This document shows, in pieces, positions 1 through 9,098 of a DNA stretch of 62,420 nt. Position numbers and translations under genes: made by a program. The stretch comes from Clostridia bacterium. GTDB taxonomy: Bacteria > Bacillota > Clostridia > Oscillospirales > Acutalibacteraceae. The DNA lies in assembly GCA_017520705.1 (NCBI GenBank), contig JAFXFF010000007.1, positions 1 to 62,420 of the forward strand, in the 5' to 3' direction. The stretch's first letter is position 1; each line of letters starts with the position of its first letter. The notes beneath the pieces were generated by a model, which did not search any database, was not told the DNA's origin, and was given only the letters and a program-made list of their open reading frames with translations.

Positions 1-38
1 ACAAACTGACGCGTTAGGCCAACTACGCTACACCCACC
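1..38 (-). tRNA. partial tRNA, probably tRNA-His(GTG)
   Basis: The 5' half of a tRNA lies on the minus strand and is cut by the window edge. Acceptor 5' strand GTGGGTG, positions 8-9 TA and a GCGT/ACGC D stem with a GG-containing loop are visible, and the sequence ends at anticodon position 35. The visible anticodon is GT-. A G precedes position 1, as in tRNA-His (G-1), which makes His(GTG) the best guess; Asp, Tyr or Asn cannot be excluded from this fragment. Confidence 0.6.
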
Positions 39-43
39 ATATA

Positions 44-120
44 TGGCGCGCCTGAAGGGACTCGAACCCCTGGCCCCCTGCTTAGAAGACAGGTGCTCTA
101 TCCAGCTGGGCTACAGGCGC
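44..120 (-). tRNA. tRNA-Arg(TCT)
   Basis: Full cloverleaf on the minus strand: acceptor GCGCCTG/CAGGCGC, anticodon stem CCTGT/GCAGG with loop CTTCTAA (anticodon TCT), T loop TTCGAGT and an encoded CCA end (44-46). Part of a three-tRNA cluster read from the promoter at 243-271. Confidence 0.95.
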
Positions 121-145
121 TTGTTTGTCCGTTCGGCGGAGTATT

Positions 146-219
146 TGGAGCGGGTGATGGGAATCGAACCCACACAACCAGCTTGGAAGGCTGGGGTTCT
201 ACCACTGAACTACACCCGC
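146..219 (-). tRNA. tRNA-Gly(TCC)
   Basis: Full cloverleaf on the minus strand: acceptor GCGGGTG/CACCCGC, anticodon arm CCAGC-CTTCCAA-GCTGG (anticodon TCC), T loop TTCGATT and encoded CCA. It is the first tRNA of the cluster and lies 24 nt downstream of its -10 box. Confidence 0.95.
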
Positions 220-242
220 AGATGTGCTTCACAGCGTGGATT

Positions 243-271
243 ATCATACCACATGTCCCTGCCGATGTCAA
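243..271 (-). promoter_or_regulatory. sigma-A promoter of the tRNA cluster
   Basis: On the minus strand TTGACA is followed after exactly 17 bp by TATGAT, just upstream of tRNA-Gly. Confidence 0.85.
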
Positions 272-327
272 GTACCAATTTCTCGGTTTTTGCAAGAACT
301 TTTATTTGGGATTTTATAAGTTTTTTG

Positions 328-356
328 TTGAAATCCGTCCGTATATATGATATGAT
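328..356 (+). promoter_or_regulatory. sigma-A promoter of the Gld-like ABC operon
   Basis: TTGAAA, 17-bp spacer, TATGAT, giving a leader of about 120 nt before the ATPase gene at 486. Confidence 0.7.
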
Positions 357-485
357 ATATGTTAATATGCCATATTAGTGTTTGTTGAAGAAATAGCAAC
401 ATTTTTGTAACCGTCTGTTCACACTCGTTCAGATAAGGTTTGATACACTCATATTTGGTAATTTTTATACGGAGGACATACACCT

Positions 486-1433
486 ATGATTGAAGTGAAA
501 AACCTAACCAAAACATACGGTGCGCACAAGGCGGTGGATAACATCAGCTTTGAGGTGCACGAAGGTGAGATTCTGGGTTTCCTCGGCCCCAACGGCGCCG
601 GTAAATCCACCACAATGAACATCCTCACCGGTTACCTCTCTGCCACTAACGGCACCGTGACCATCAACGGTCACGACATTCTTGAGGAACCCAACGAGGC
701 CAAAGCCAATATCGGCTATCTGCCGGAGCAGCCTCCCCTCTACCCCGATATGACCGTGCGCGAGTATTTGAATTTCATGTATGACCTCAAAAAGTGCGCC
801 CTCCCCCGTCAACGTCACATTGCGGAGATCTGCCAAGTGCTTAAGATCGAAGATGTCTATGGTCGCTTGATTAAGAATCTGTCCAAGGGCTACAAGCAGC
901 GCGTCGGCTTTGCTCAGGCGCTCATCGGCAATCCTCCCGTCCTCATTCTGGACGAGCCCACCGTCGGTCTCGACCCCAATCAGATCATCGAGATCCGCAC
1001 CCTCATCAAGATGCTGGGCAAACATCACACCGTCATTCTCTCCTCTCACATTCTGTCTGAGATCGAGGCCGTGTGCGATCGCATTGTTATCATCAATCAG
1101 GGTAAGATCGTGGCCAACGATAACACGGCAGAACTTGCCGCCAACTTGTCCAATGATCGTCGTATGATCGTATCCGTCGCCGGTCCCGCCAAAGAAGTGG
1201 CCAACCTCATCAGCGGAATCAACGGCGTGGAAGAGGTCAGTTACGAGGGCAGCCGTGAAGTCGGTGTACACGAATTCGCCATCGAGACCGTTAACGGTGC
1301 GGATATTCGCCGCGATCTGTTCACCCGTCTGGCACAGCGCAATTGGCCCCTGTTGGCTTCCGGCTCCCGCGCTATGTCTCTGGAGGACATCTTTATCAAT
1401 CTGACTATCAAAGGAAACGGAGGACAACTGTAA
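486..1433 (+). CDS. ABC transporter ATP-binding protein (GldA-like)
   Basis: Cytoplasmic ATPase subunit of an ABC-2 type transporter, 315 aa, a normal length for the family. Walker A GPNGAGKST, signature LSKGYKQRV, Walker B LILDEPTVGLDP and the H-loop SSHILSE are all present, followed by a C-terminal DUF4162-like extension. GGAGG lies 10 nt upstream of the ATG. The stop TAA overlaps the permease start (TAATG), so the two are translationally coupled. Order ATPase-permease-GldG-like-DUF4340 matches the gliding-motility-type GldAFG layout, which in Clostridia occurs without gliding; the substrate is unknown. Confidence 0.93.
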   Translation: MIEVKNLTKTYGAHKAVDNISFEVHEGEILGFLGPNGAGKSTTMNILTGYLSATNGTVTINGHDILEEPNEAKANIGYLPEQPPLYPDMTVREYLNFMYDLKKCALPRQRHIAEICQVLKIEDVYGRLIKNLSKGYKQRVGFAQALIGNPPVLILDEPTVGLDPNQIIEIRTLIKMLGKHHTVILSSHILSEIEAVCDRIVIINQGKIVANDNTAELAANLSNDRRMIVSVAGPAKEVANLISGINGVEEVSYEGSREVGVHEFAIETVNGADIRRDLFTRLAQRNWPLLASGSRAMSLEDIFINLTIKGNGGQL

Positions 1434-2143
1434 TGGGTGCTGTATTCAGACGCGAGCTGCGTTCTTTCTTCACCAACCCCATCGGCTATGTCGTGCTGGC
1501 GGTCATGTTCTGTATCTCCGGCTATTTCTTCTTCTACTACAACCTGAGTGCCAACAGCGCTGACCTAACCACGGTCTACGTCAAGCTGTTCTCGGTAGTT
1601 ATGCTAGCCATCCCCTTTCTCACCATGCGCCTGTTCAGCGAGGAAAAGCGTCAAAAGAGTGATCAAGCTCTCTTCACCGCTCCCGTCAGCCTCACCGGTA
1701 TTGTAATGGGTAAATTCCTCGCTACTTTCCTGCTGTTTATCATCGGTCTGTCCATCACACTGGTGTATGCCGTGGTGATCGCCTTCGGCAAGGCCATCCC
1801 CGACTGGACGATGATCATCAGCAACTACATAGGACTGGCTTTGGTTGGCGGTCTCATCGTCGCCATCGGTGTTTTTGTTTCCGCCCTAACTGAGAGCCAA
1901 GTCATCGCCGCCGTTGGCACGTTGGCCGTGTCCATGGCGCTGATGTCCGTGAATATGTTGGGCGAGCTCTTTGCCAAATTCCGTTGGATCTCGGAAATGA
2001 CGGATTTTCTGTCCGTCAGTGTCCGCTATTCCGATTTTGCTTTAGGCTTGATTTATTACGACAACATTTTCTTCTTCTTATCCCTGCAAGTACTCTTTGT
2101 CTTCTTGACGGTGCGTGTGCTGGATAAGAAGCGTTGGAACTGA
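1433..2143 (+). CDS. ABC-2 type permease (GldF-like)
   Basis: Membrane subunit of the same transporter, 236 aa with about six hydrophobic segments. It begins MGAVFRRELRSFF, the cytoplasmic amphipathic start typical of ABC-2 permeases, and carries the EEKRQKSDQ loop common in GldF/NosY-like proteins. The ATG overlaps the stop of the ATPase gene, with GGAGG 10 nt upstream; a start further upstream would run 90 nt into the ATPase gene. Predicted partner of the GldG-like protein that follows. Confidence 0.9.
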   Translation: MGAVFRRELRSFFTNPIGYVVLAVMFCISGYFFFYYNLSANSADLTTVYVKLFSVVMLAIPFLTMRLFSEEKRQKSDQALFTAPVSLTGIVMGKFLATFLLFIIGLSITLVYAVVIAFGKAIPDWTMIISNYIGLALVGGLIVAIGVFVSALTESQVIAAVGTLAVSMALMSVNMLGELFAKFRWISEMTDFLSVSVRYSDFALGLIYYDNIFFFLSLQVLFVFLTVRVLDKKRWN

Positions 2144-2163
2144 TGAAAGGAGGCACACAAATC

Positions 2164-3723
2164 ATGAGTAAAAAGCAAGTCGCCTCCGAGCCGATTCAGA
2201 AGACTCAGCGTGACCCTCGTCGTCGTCGTTTCAGAACGATCTCCACCGCCCTCACCATGGCGGTGATCGTCGGCATCATCCTACTCAACGGTATTGTGAG
2301 CATCATCGCTGACCGCTTCCCCATCACCTTCGATATGTCTTCCGACAAGGTTTTTACCCTGAGCGAGGAGAGTAAAAACGTGGCCAAGGCTGTCACCAAT
2401 GAGGTTGAAGTCGTGATTTTTGCCGATATCGAGGACTATTTCATTCAGATGGCGCAAGGTCTCTATGAAATGTCTTTGACTTATTACGGTGTGGAGATCG
2501 ATCTCTCCAACCAGTTAGAGCGTCTCAGCCGCGAAATTGAAACCGCCTTGGCACAGCTGAAGTCCAATTCCGGCGAAAAGATCACGTATACCTTCATCAA
2601 CCCCGACCAAGAGCCTGAAAAGTATGCGCAATACACCAAATACAATATGGGCGACAACAACGTGTTGTTCATCAGCGGAGAAAGAAATCGCAAGACCTCT
2701 CTGCAGAACATGTGCGAGATCACGGATGTAAACACGGTCACCTCCAACGTGGAAAAAGTGCTGGTTTCCAACATCTACGCTCTGCAGGGCGAGGATGACC
2801 GCGTCATTCAGGTGCTCACCGGCCACGAAGAGAACAACACCACCATCGCCGCATTGAAAAAGCTTTATGAACTCAACGGCTACATTTTTGAGGAATTGCT
2901 TATCACCGGTTCTGCCGAGTTCAACGACAAGGCCGAAACCCTGCTGATTGCCGCCCCCGCCAAGGATTACAGCGAGGCCGAGATTCAGCGCATCCGCACT
3001 TGGCTGAAGAACGACAATAAGCGCAATCGTCATATGATGGTTTACATCAACCCCACTGCCGATTGTCCCAATCTTTACGAGATGCTGAAAACCGATTATC
3101 ACATCGAGGTTACCAATCAGCTGATTTACGAATCCGATCCCAACCGCTATTATGATTATGACAATCGATTGATATCTGCCGATGTTCCCACCAACGATTA
3201 CACCACCAACTCCGCCGGCACCGCTACCGTGGTGATGCCTATGACCCGCCGCCTGCTGTGCGACCTCCCCGCAACCTCCGAAGGCATCGGAGAGCTGGGC
3301 ATTCCGCTGACCACCCATCCCGACACCGCTTGGGTGTCCACAATCGGTAGCGACAGCGGAAAATTGACTCTGGACGAATCCGATTATCCTCTGCACTCCA
3401 CCATCGCCTATGTGTACGAGTCCTTCGATGACAACACACAGGAATCCGCTACCACCACCGTAACCGTTTGTGGTTCCGCTTCGATGCCGGAATATGCGCA
3501 AACTTCCTCTGTCAAGAACGAGGATTTCCTTTTGGATATGATCCACAAAATTACCGGCTACGAAACCAATATTTCCATCTCTAACAAGATCATCGCCAAA
3601 GATGTTACCGAGTTCAAAACCGGCACCCAGATGGTGCTGGGCATCTGGGTGTTCACCGTAGGACTGCCCGTGGTGGTTCTGGCGATTTGCCTGGTGATCT
3701 TCCTGAGGAGAAGAAGCTTATGA
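2164..3723 (+). CDS. GldG-like ABC transporter auxiliary protein
   Basis: 519 aa, membrane-anchored by an N-terminal helix (about residues 25-47) after an Arg-rich cytoplasmic stretch, with a large extracytoplasmic part and a second C-terminal helix (about 495-515) ending in Arg residues. The layout fits the ABC_transp_aux family (Pfam PF09822), which pairs with GldA/GldF-type transporters. The ATG at 2164 is preferred to one 30 nt upstream because AAAGGAGG sits 10 nt before it. The stop overlaps the next start by 4 nt (ATGA). The exact role is unknown for the family. Confidence 0.85.
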   Translation: MSKKQVASEPIQKTQRDPRRRRFRTISTALTMAVIVGIILLNGIVSIIADRFPITFDMSSDKVFTLSEESKNVAKAVTNEVEVVIFADIEDYFIQMAQGLYEMSLTYYGVEIDLSNQLERLSREIETALAQLKSNSGEKITYTFINPDQEPEKYAQYTKYNMGDNNVLFISGERNRKTSLQNMCEITDVNTVTSNVEKVLVSNIYALQGEDDRVIQVLTGHEENNTTIAALKKLYELNGYIFEELLITGSAEFNDKAETLLIAAPAKDYSEAEIQRIRTWLKNDNKRNRHMMVYINPTADCPNLYEMLKTDYHIEVTNQLIYESDPNRYYDYDNRLISADVPTNDYTTNSAGTATVVMPMTRRLLCDLPATSEGIGELGIPLTTHPDTAWVSTIGSDSGKLTLDESDYPLHSTIAYVYESFDDNTQESATTTVTVCGSASMPEYAQTSSVKNEDFLLDMIHKITGYETNISISNKIIAKDVTEFKTGTQMVLGIWVFTVGLPVVVLAICLVIFLRRRSL

Positions 3724-5420
3724 GTACTGAACACCTGAATACCGAAAACACCTCTACCGAGAGCAGCGAAATCAACGAGTCTATGCTCTCTTTTGTGGAA
3801 CTCAACGAAAAAGATAAGAACAAAGCGGATACAGCCAAACCCCGCCGCATCCGCCGCCGTACACTTAATCTGATTCTCACCTCCGCCGGCACGGTGTTGG
3901 TTGCGATCATCCTGCTGGTGGTTATGCTGCTGGATAAGCACGCACCCACCACCGGTGGCGGTGACACAACGCCCTCAGATACCACTGTTGAGACGCCGAA
4001 AATCACTCTGCTGAACAAAGCCGGCGACGAAGAAACCAAGGGCACCCCTATGAAGCAGATTGATATTCAGAACAAAGACGGCAGTTATACCATCCGCTAC
4101 GACGATACCACCAAACTGTATCACATTGTTGGTTATGAGGATATTTATCTGGATACCGAAATGCTGCTGACTCTGCGCACTCACGCTGAGACCATCGAGG
4201 CCATCGAGCAAATCCAAGACGCCTCCAATTTGGCCGCCTTCGGTCTCGATGCTCCTCAGGCAACAGCCACCATCACCTACACCGACGACTCCACCGCCCG
4301 TCTGTTCTTAGGCAATACCACCCCCAGCGAAAATGGGTATTACGGCCAGTTGGAGGGTACCGACGGCGTCTACATTTTTGAGTCCGACACGGTTTCCTTG
4401 TTCCGATTCCGTTCCACCGCTTTTGTCCACACCGCTTTGTCGGCGCCGCCCAGTGTCAAGCCCGATGACAAGAACGGCAAGTCCTTGCTCAAAGAAGTGA
4501 CCTTCAGCGGCACTGCCCATCCCATTCCCCTGGTGATGCGACGCTCCTATTACAACGACAGCGAGGAATTGACCTACTTCTCTTACATCATCACGGCGCC
4601 CTACACCCGTTGCACCACGGATGCGGTTTCCAATTCCTTGAGTCAGGTTCAGGCCATTATGGCCGATCAGGCGTTGATCCTGCATCCCACTGCAGCGGAT
4701 AAGGAAAAAATGGGTTTCAACAATCCTCTGATCGATATCAAATTCACAATGGCTGTCGAGACCGAAGAAGAAAGCGAATCCACCCCCAATGATTCCACCG
4801 GCTCGTCTGCGGTGGATAAAAACGATACACCGAAGATCTACTACAACTCTATCGATTATCATATTATCGTAGGTAGCGTGGATGAAAACGGCAATTACAT
4901 TGCTATGGTAGATGGTATTGACGTTATTTTCTTGGTCAGTAAAGAAAGCTATGGTTTTTTCTTGGATCGTACCTATCAAAACTCGGTCAACGATTTTCTG
5001 TTCTTTAAGAGCATTGAGGATCTGGGGAGTGTTTCCTTCAAACTAAACAACAGCTCCTACACATTCAACCTGGAGCACTATCCCGAAAAGGAAGAGCCCG
5101 ACGACAAGTTGAAGGTAACCATGGATAATAAGACCTATTCCACCGAGGATTTCCGTGAGCTTTACCAGCTCTTGATGGGCCTAAAGAGATACGGCACCCC
5201 CGAGAAAGAACCCACCTCCGAAGTACCTCTGGAGATTGCCCTATACGACGCGGAAGGTGAGCTTTACCTCGGCGCCAAGTACTACAACACCTCCGGCAGT
5301 CTTTGCACCGTAGAGACCAGCGAAGGCGAATTGTTCACTACCCGCTGGAGCGATGTGGCCTTCTTCATTCAGCAGGTGGACAACTACCTCAACGGCAGAA
5401 ACGTTCTGCTCAGTACCTAA
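3720..5420 (+). CDS. DUF4340 membrane protein of the ABC operon
   Basis: 566 aa. A Ser/Thr-rich cytoplasmic N-terminus and a basic patch (about residues 40-50) are followed by one transmembrane helix (about 52-72), a Thr/Gly-rich linker and a long extracytoplasmic region. The repeated segments around DTEMLLTLRTHAETIEAI and FGLDAPQATATITYTD resemble DUF4340, a family of unknown function found beside GldG-like genes. The ATG lies inside ATGA shared with the previous stop, with AGGAG about 11 nt upstream, so it is the last gene of a tightly coupled four-gene operon ending at the terminator at 5425. Confidence 0.8.
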   Translation: MSTEHLNTENTSTESSEINESMLSFVELNEKDKNKADTAKPRRIRRRTLNLILTSAGTVLVAIILLVVMLLDKHAPTTGGGDTTPSDTTVETPKITLLNKAGDEETKGTPMKQIDIQNKDGSYTIRYDDTTKLYHIVGYEDIYLDTEMLLTLRTHAETIEAIEQIQDASNLAAFGLDAPQATATITYTDDSTARLFLGNTTPSENGYYGQLEGTDGVYIFESDTVSLFRFRSTAFVHTALSAPPSVKPDDKNGKSLLKEVTFSGTAHPIPLVMRRSYYNDSEELTYFSYIITAPYTRCTTDAVSNSLSQVQAIMADQALILHPTAADKEKMGFNNPLIDIKFTMAVETEEESESTPNDSTGSSAVDKNDTPKIYYNSIDYHIIVGSVDENGNYIAMVDGIDVIFLVSKESYGFFLDRTYQNSVNDFLFFKSIEDLGSVSFKLNNSSYTFNLEHYPEKEEPDDKLKVTMDNKTYSTEDFRELYQLLMGLKRYGTPEKEPTSEVPLEIALYDAEGELYLGAKYYNTSGSLCTVETSEGELFTTRWSDVAFFIQQVDNYLNGRNVLLST

Positions 5421-5424
5421 TACA

Positions 5425-5467
5425 CAAAAAAGGACTCGTTTCGAATATTCGAAACGAGTCCTTTTTA
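5425..5467. terminator. bidirectional intrinsic terminator
   Basis: A perfect palindrome (AGGACTCGTTTCGAATATTC and its complement) flanked by A and T runs, between convergent genes. Confidence 0.9.
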
Positions 5468-5474
5468 TCTTCTT

Positions 5475-8144
5475 TTACGCTCTCCGAAACAACGGGATAA
5501 ACCAGGAGAAAAACAAAGATGCCAGCATCACCAACAACGGCTGGAACAACGACAGAGTACCGTTCATCGTCCAAAGCAGGCAGAAAATCAAGCCCAACAC
5601 AGCAAAGACGGTTTGCACGGCAAGGGCAATCACTACTTTGGCTTGCAGTCCGCGGCAGGCAGATAACGCACGTGCCGTTCCGAGAATATGGCCATTGGAG
5701 GCCATCACCGCAGGTAAATTGTCGGTAGACTTTTCGGTCAGCTGCATATACATACGGCCGGCCGCCGCGGGCAATACGTCCACATAGTACTCATCCAGTT
5801 CAAAGCTTTCGCACAGATCGGACGCGGTGATATTGGGATCGCAAGAACGCACCAGCAACGTCACGCGGGAACGACACAGGTCCTGCAAAGCTGCCTGAAT
5901 CTCGGGATCGGGCAAATACGAAACGACAAACATAGCCGATAGTTGGCCGGCGATGGAGAGATACACCAGGCGGCGACCGTCCTTGGCGTATCTGGCCTCG
6001 TAGTCCGCCGAAGGCACGTCTACGCCGTGATTTTGCAGCAAACGCCCGTTGCCCACAAACACCCGGCGGCCATCCACCCAACCGGACAGACCCATCCCCT
6101 GCTCATACACTAAGCTGTCCACCTCATAGAGCAGATCATCCTTATTCTCAATAATGCGGCGGAAAATCATCGACAGGGGGCCACCCGCCCGCACAGCCAA
6201 CGAAGCAGCCGTCAAAATCGCCTCGTCAATATGCGTACCGGAGAACATCTTGATGCCGTGAAGCAGCATGCTCTCATCGGGATACAGATCGGCGATATCC
6301 ACCGCCAAGGCGTCGGGCTGACCAAAGCATCGTACCGCTTTCCAGCCATTAAGAAATCCACCCCTGGCCAGCATGCGACGGCAACTGGCGGATAGCGGTG
6401 TCTGCACGGCTAACAGCGTGACAGGCATAGAGACACACACCATACCGGTAAAGACTCTGAGCCAATCCCACACTCCTGTAACGTGTTCGCTCAACAACGC
6501 CAGCAGCGACATCAACAGCGACAAGCCCAAAGCGGCGGGAGTGAGCCAACGACTCCAATCGTCTCCCCCATCCGTATCGTAGGCATTGGACAGATAATCG
6601 CTCAGGAATCCTGTGCGGCGGAAATATGCCACCTTGGCTTCGCCGTCGCTGACGGCACGGCGGCCGATCTCCTGCAGCGCTCCCTCTTCTTCGATCACCG
6701 CGGCAGCATACTTGTCGCCGGGATAGGATACAAAGGCAAAATTGCGGCGCACGCATACTTCTTGCTTGTGATGAGCAACCGCGGAGAACACCAGCAGCAA
6801 GCCGGCCAAAGGCGTCCAAAACGGCAGGGGTGTCGCAGCATGAAACAGATGTCCAATCACGTTCACAAGACAAACGGCAGACGCCAAGGCAGGGGCTGTA
6901 TCGTTATTGGCGCACAGCGTGAACAATCCCGAGAGGCCACGAGTGATCGTAGCATAATTGAGTCCCATCATCAGCAAAAGCCCAAATAAGTGTGCCAACA
7001 AATAGCCCATCGGTGAGATCGGTGACTGCTCCACAATCACCGTCAGCAGCGTCAAAATCAGCAAAGCAAATTCCACCACACCGCTGATGAGCAGCGACCA
7101 CAGCGTAGAACGGCAACGGTATTTCAGTTCCGCCTCCACCACTTGAGTGTCCTGATAACCGGTGAAGTCCTCAATTTCGGGCTCCTCCTCTGCCACAGGT
7201 TCTTCCTCGGGTTCGTTTTCCTCTTCCTCGTCACCATCCAGCGTAAAGGCACGCACCTTCTCTTCGCGGGTGCGTTGCAGACGCTCTTCGGGATCCATCT
7301 CATCTTCCGTTTCTGCTACCTCGCCCTCGGCAGGCTCGATATCCTCTACCCGCACCATCTCTTCCAGCGACAGTTGGTCGGGCAGCTGCTCCTCCATCGA
7401 AAGGATGGGCATAGGCTTAGCGGTCGGCGCCGTCGCCTCCGCAATCTCATCCTTCGGCATTACCGTCGGCACGACACGCGTATGCTCGTCACTGCGCGGC
7501 AAAGCCACACCGGAGGGAAGCACCACCTGCATGGTGATGGTCTCAGCCGCCGCTTTTACAGCGGGGAATTCGTCTACGGAACGACGAGCAGGAGTCGCCG
7601 TGGGCTCGTCAGGTATCGCTTCGGCAGCTACAACCGCTGTTTCAGGGGCAGTTTGTTCCGGCGCTGCCGCCACAGACTGCGCCGTTGCGTTACGGTAATG
7701 GCCAATGGGCTTAAGACCGTAATCCACCCAATTTTTTGCCAAAGAAGCGGTATCCTCCAGCTTACGCCCAAACAGCTTTTTCCGCTTTTTGAGCGGCTCT
7801 ATGGGAGGTATCGCCTCTTTTACAGCAGGCGTTTCCTCCGCCGTCATCGGAGAGCCCTCAGCCACGGTGGGAATCTCCTCCGGCTGTTTGATCGGGGACG
7901 GCTCCATAATGGATGCCACCGCCTCCAGCTCCCCAAAATCCAGCAGCTGGGAGGGGCCCTCATCCATCTCGTCTTCCACTTCCGATACAAATTCTTCTTC
8001 AATTTCAATGATATTGGGATTGCCGGGTTCATCCGTTTCCACGTTCTCCACTACAGGCACAGCCGTGGATATCTCCGGCTGACGTTCTTTCAACAAGGAA
8101 TTCACCAGATCGTCAATATTGTATTTCCCATTGTTTTCAGGCAC
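5475..8144 (-). CDS. degenerate P-type ATPase-like membrane protein
   Basis: 889 aa from a GTG start. AGAAGG lies 8 nt upstream; the only longer start is a TTG overlapping rlmB without a ribosome-binding site. Residues 1-360 are acidic, Pro/Glu-rich and probably disordered, opening with YNIDDLVNSLL. Then come membrane segments (about 375-480), a loop, a TM pair containing SMPVTLLAVQTPLS where P1B pumps have CPC, a P/N-domain-like stretch and two C-terminal helices. The phosphorylation motif DKTGTLT reads DIADLYP (Asp616), TGES is not found, and the GDGIND site reads ASNGHIL, although N-domain-like GMGLSGWVDGRRVFVGN remains. This indicates a pump fold without catalysis. It follows rlmB by 31 nt, probably in one transcript. 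Function unknown. Confidence 0.75.
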   Translation of the reverse strand: MPENNGKYNIDDLVNSLLKERQPEISTAVPVVENVETDEPGNPNIIEIEEEFVSEVEDEMDEGPSQLLDFGELEAVASIMEPSPIKQPEEIPTVAEGSPMTAEETPAVKEAIPPIEPLKKRKKLFGRKLEDTASLAKNWVDYGLKPIGHYRNATAQSVAAAPEQTAPETAVVAAEAIPDEPTATPARRSVDEFPAVKAAAETITMQVVLPSGVALPRSDEHTRVVPTVMPKDEIAEATAPTAKPMPILSMEEQLPDQLSLEEMVRVEDIEPAEGEVAETEDEMDPEERLQRTREEKVRAFTLDGDEEEENEPEEEPVAEEEPEIEDFTGYQDTQVVEAELKYRCRSTLWSLLISGVVEFALLILTLLTVIVEQSPISPMGYLLAHLFGLLLMMGLNYATITRGLSGLFTLCANNDTAPALASAVCLVNVIGHLFHAATPLPFWTPLAGLLLVFSAVAHHKQEVCVRRNFAFVSYPGDKYAAAVIEEEGALQEIGRRAVSDGEAKVAYFRRTGFLSDYLSNAYDTDGGDDWSRWLTPAALGLSLLMSLLALLSEHVTGVWDWLRVFTGMVCVSMPVTLLAVQTPLSASCRRMLARGGFLNGWKAVRCFGQPDALAVDIADLYPDESMLLHGIKMFSGTHIDEAILTAASLAVRAGGPLSMIFRRIIENKDDLLYEVDSLVYEQGMGLSGWVDGRRVFVGNGRLLQNHGVDVPSADYEARYAKDGRRLVYLSIAGQLSAMFVVSYLPDPEIQAALQDLCRSRVTLLVRSCDPNITASDLCESFELDEYYVDVLPAAAGRMYMQLTEKSTDNLPAVMASNGHILGTARALSACRGLQAKVVIALAVQTVFAVLGLIFCLLWTMNGTLSLFQPLLVMLASLFFSWFIPLFRRA

Positions 8145-8175
8145 GAAAAACACCTTCTCTCTACGAAGATACGCT

Positions 8176-8943
8176 TTATTTCGGTTGAATGGCAGGAATA
8201 TGCTGACGCTGACGGGCAACCTCGTACAGCACGATGCCGCAGGCTACCGACGCATTCAGCGAATTGATCTGTCCCGCCATAGGCAGAGACAGAACGAAAT
8301 CACATTGCTCCTTTACCAGGCGACTGACACCGCGGCCCTCAGAGCCGACCACCAGCGCCATGGCGTCGGTCAGGTCGGTACGGCACCAGGGCTCGCCGTC
8401 CATATCCAGGCCGTACACCCAAACACCACGCTTTTTCAGTTCCTTCAAGGTCTCGGTGATGTTCGCCACTCGTGCCACAGGCACGTACTCCACCGCACCG
8501 GCGGAGGCTTTGTACACCGTAGAGGTGAGTCCCACCGACCGACGGCGAGGCACGATGACACCGTGGGCACCCGCCGCTTCGGCGGTACGCAGGATAGCAC
8601 CCAAGTTGTGGGGATCCTCCAGCTCATCGCATACGATGAAGAAGGGCTTCTCCCCTCTTTCCTCAGCCAGTTTAAACAAATCCTCCAGATCGGCGTACTC
8701 CTTGCACGCCGCCACGGCGATGACACCCTGATGATTTTGCGCCATGAAATCCAGCTTGCGACTGTCTACTTCTTTGACGGGGATATTCAGCTGGCGGCAC
8801 TTTGCTACGATGGCGCTGATGCTGCCCTGACGGTCGCCTTTCGCAATCAGCACACTGTCCAGCGGACGTCCCGATTTCAGCGCCTCGGTCACCGCATTAC
8901 GGCCGGCAATATAATCTTCATAGCGTTTCTGCTCGTTATCCAT
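8176..8943 (-). CDS. rlmB: 23S rRNA (guanosine-2'-O-)-methyltransferase RlmB / TrmH family
   Basis: 255 aa SpoU-type (SPOUT) SAM-dependent RNA ribose methyltransferase. Residues 5-75 form the L30e-like substrate-binding domain (IAGRNAVTEAL), followed by the SPOUT domain with motif 1 ELEDPHNLGAILRTAEAAG, motif 2 LVVGSEGRGVS and motif 3 SLPMAGQINSLNASVA. The target in Escherichia coli is G2251; the same role is assumed here. The ATG at 8943 is chosen because AGGAGATTTGATT precedes it. TTGACA/TATCTA lies upstream at 8983-9011. Confidence 0.93.
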   Translation of the reverse strand: MDNEQKRYEDYIAGRNAVTEALKSGRPLDSVLIAKGDRQGSISAIVAKCRQLNIPVKEVDSRKLDFMAQNHQGVIAVAACKEYADLEDLFKLAEERGEKPFFIVCDELEDPHNLGAILRTAEAAGAHGVIVPRRRSVGLTSTVYKASAGAVEYVPVARVANITETLKELKKRGVWVYGLDMDGEPWCRTDLTDAMALVVGSEGRGVSRLVKEQCDFVLSLPMAGQINSLNASVACGIVLYEVARQRQHIPAIQPK

Positions 8944-8982
8944 AATCAAATCTCCTAAATGGTATAGTAACCCATAGTTAGT

Positions 8983-9011
8983 TAGATACAATATACCATA
9001 TATAGTGTCAA
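8983..9011 (-). promoter_or_regulatory. promoter of rlmB
   Basis: TTGACA, 17-bp spacer, TATCTA on the minus strand, 40 nt before the rlmB start. Confidence 0.65.
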
Positions 9012-9051
9012 ATTACAAGTGGAAACCACAAAAAAGAGCGCCTTTTGTTGT

Positions 9052-9088
9052 AAAAAAGAAACATCCCCGAGATTTCTCCCGGGGATGT
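9052..9088 (-). terminator. terminator of the GntR/ABC/lipoprotein operon
   Basis: ACATCCCCGGGAG...ATCTCGGGGATGT hairpin followed by TTCTTTTTT on the minus strand. Confidence 0.85.
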
Positions 9089-9098
9089 CTTTCTCGTA

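Noticed and set aside
504-1427. Long antisense open frame opposite the ABC ATPase gene
   Set aside because: It mirrors a gene with all ATPase motifs, has no ribosome-binding site and no recognisable protein features; it is a shadow of codon bias.
2515-3546. Long antisense open frame opposite the GldG-like gene
   Set aside because: Low-complexity Gly/Val/His composition typical of a reverse-strand shadow.
7143-8267. 374-codon plus-strand frame opposite the pseudo-ATPase gene
   Set aside because: Arg/His/Leu-rich shadow of the acidic coding tail on the other strand; no start signal.
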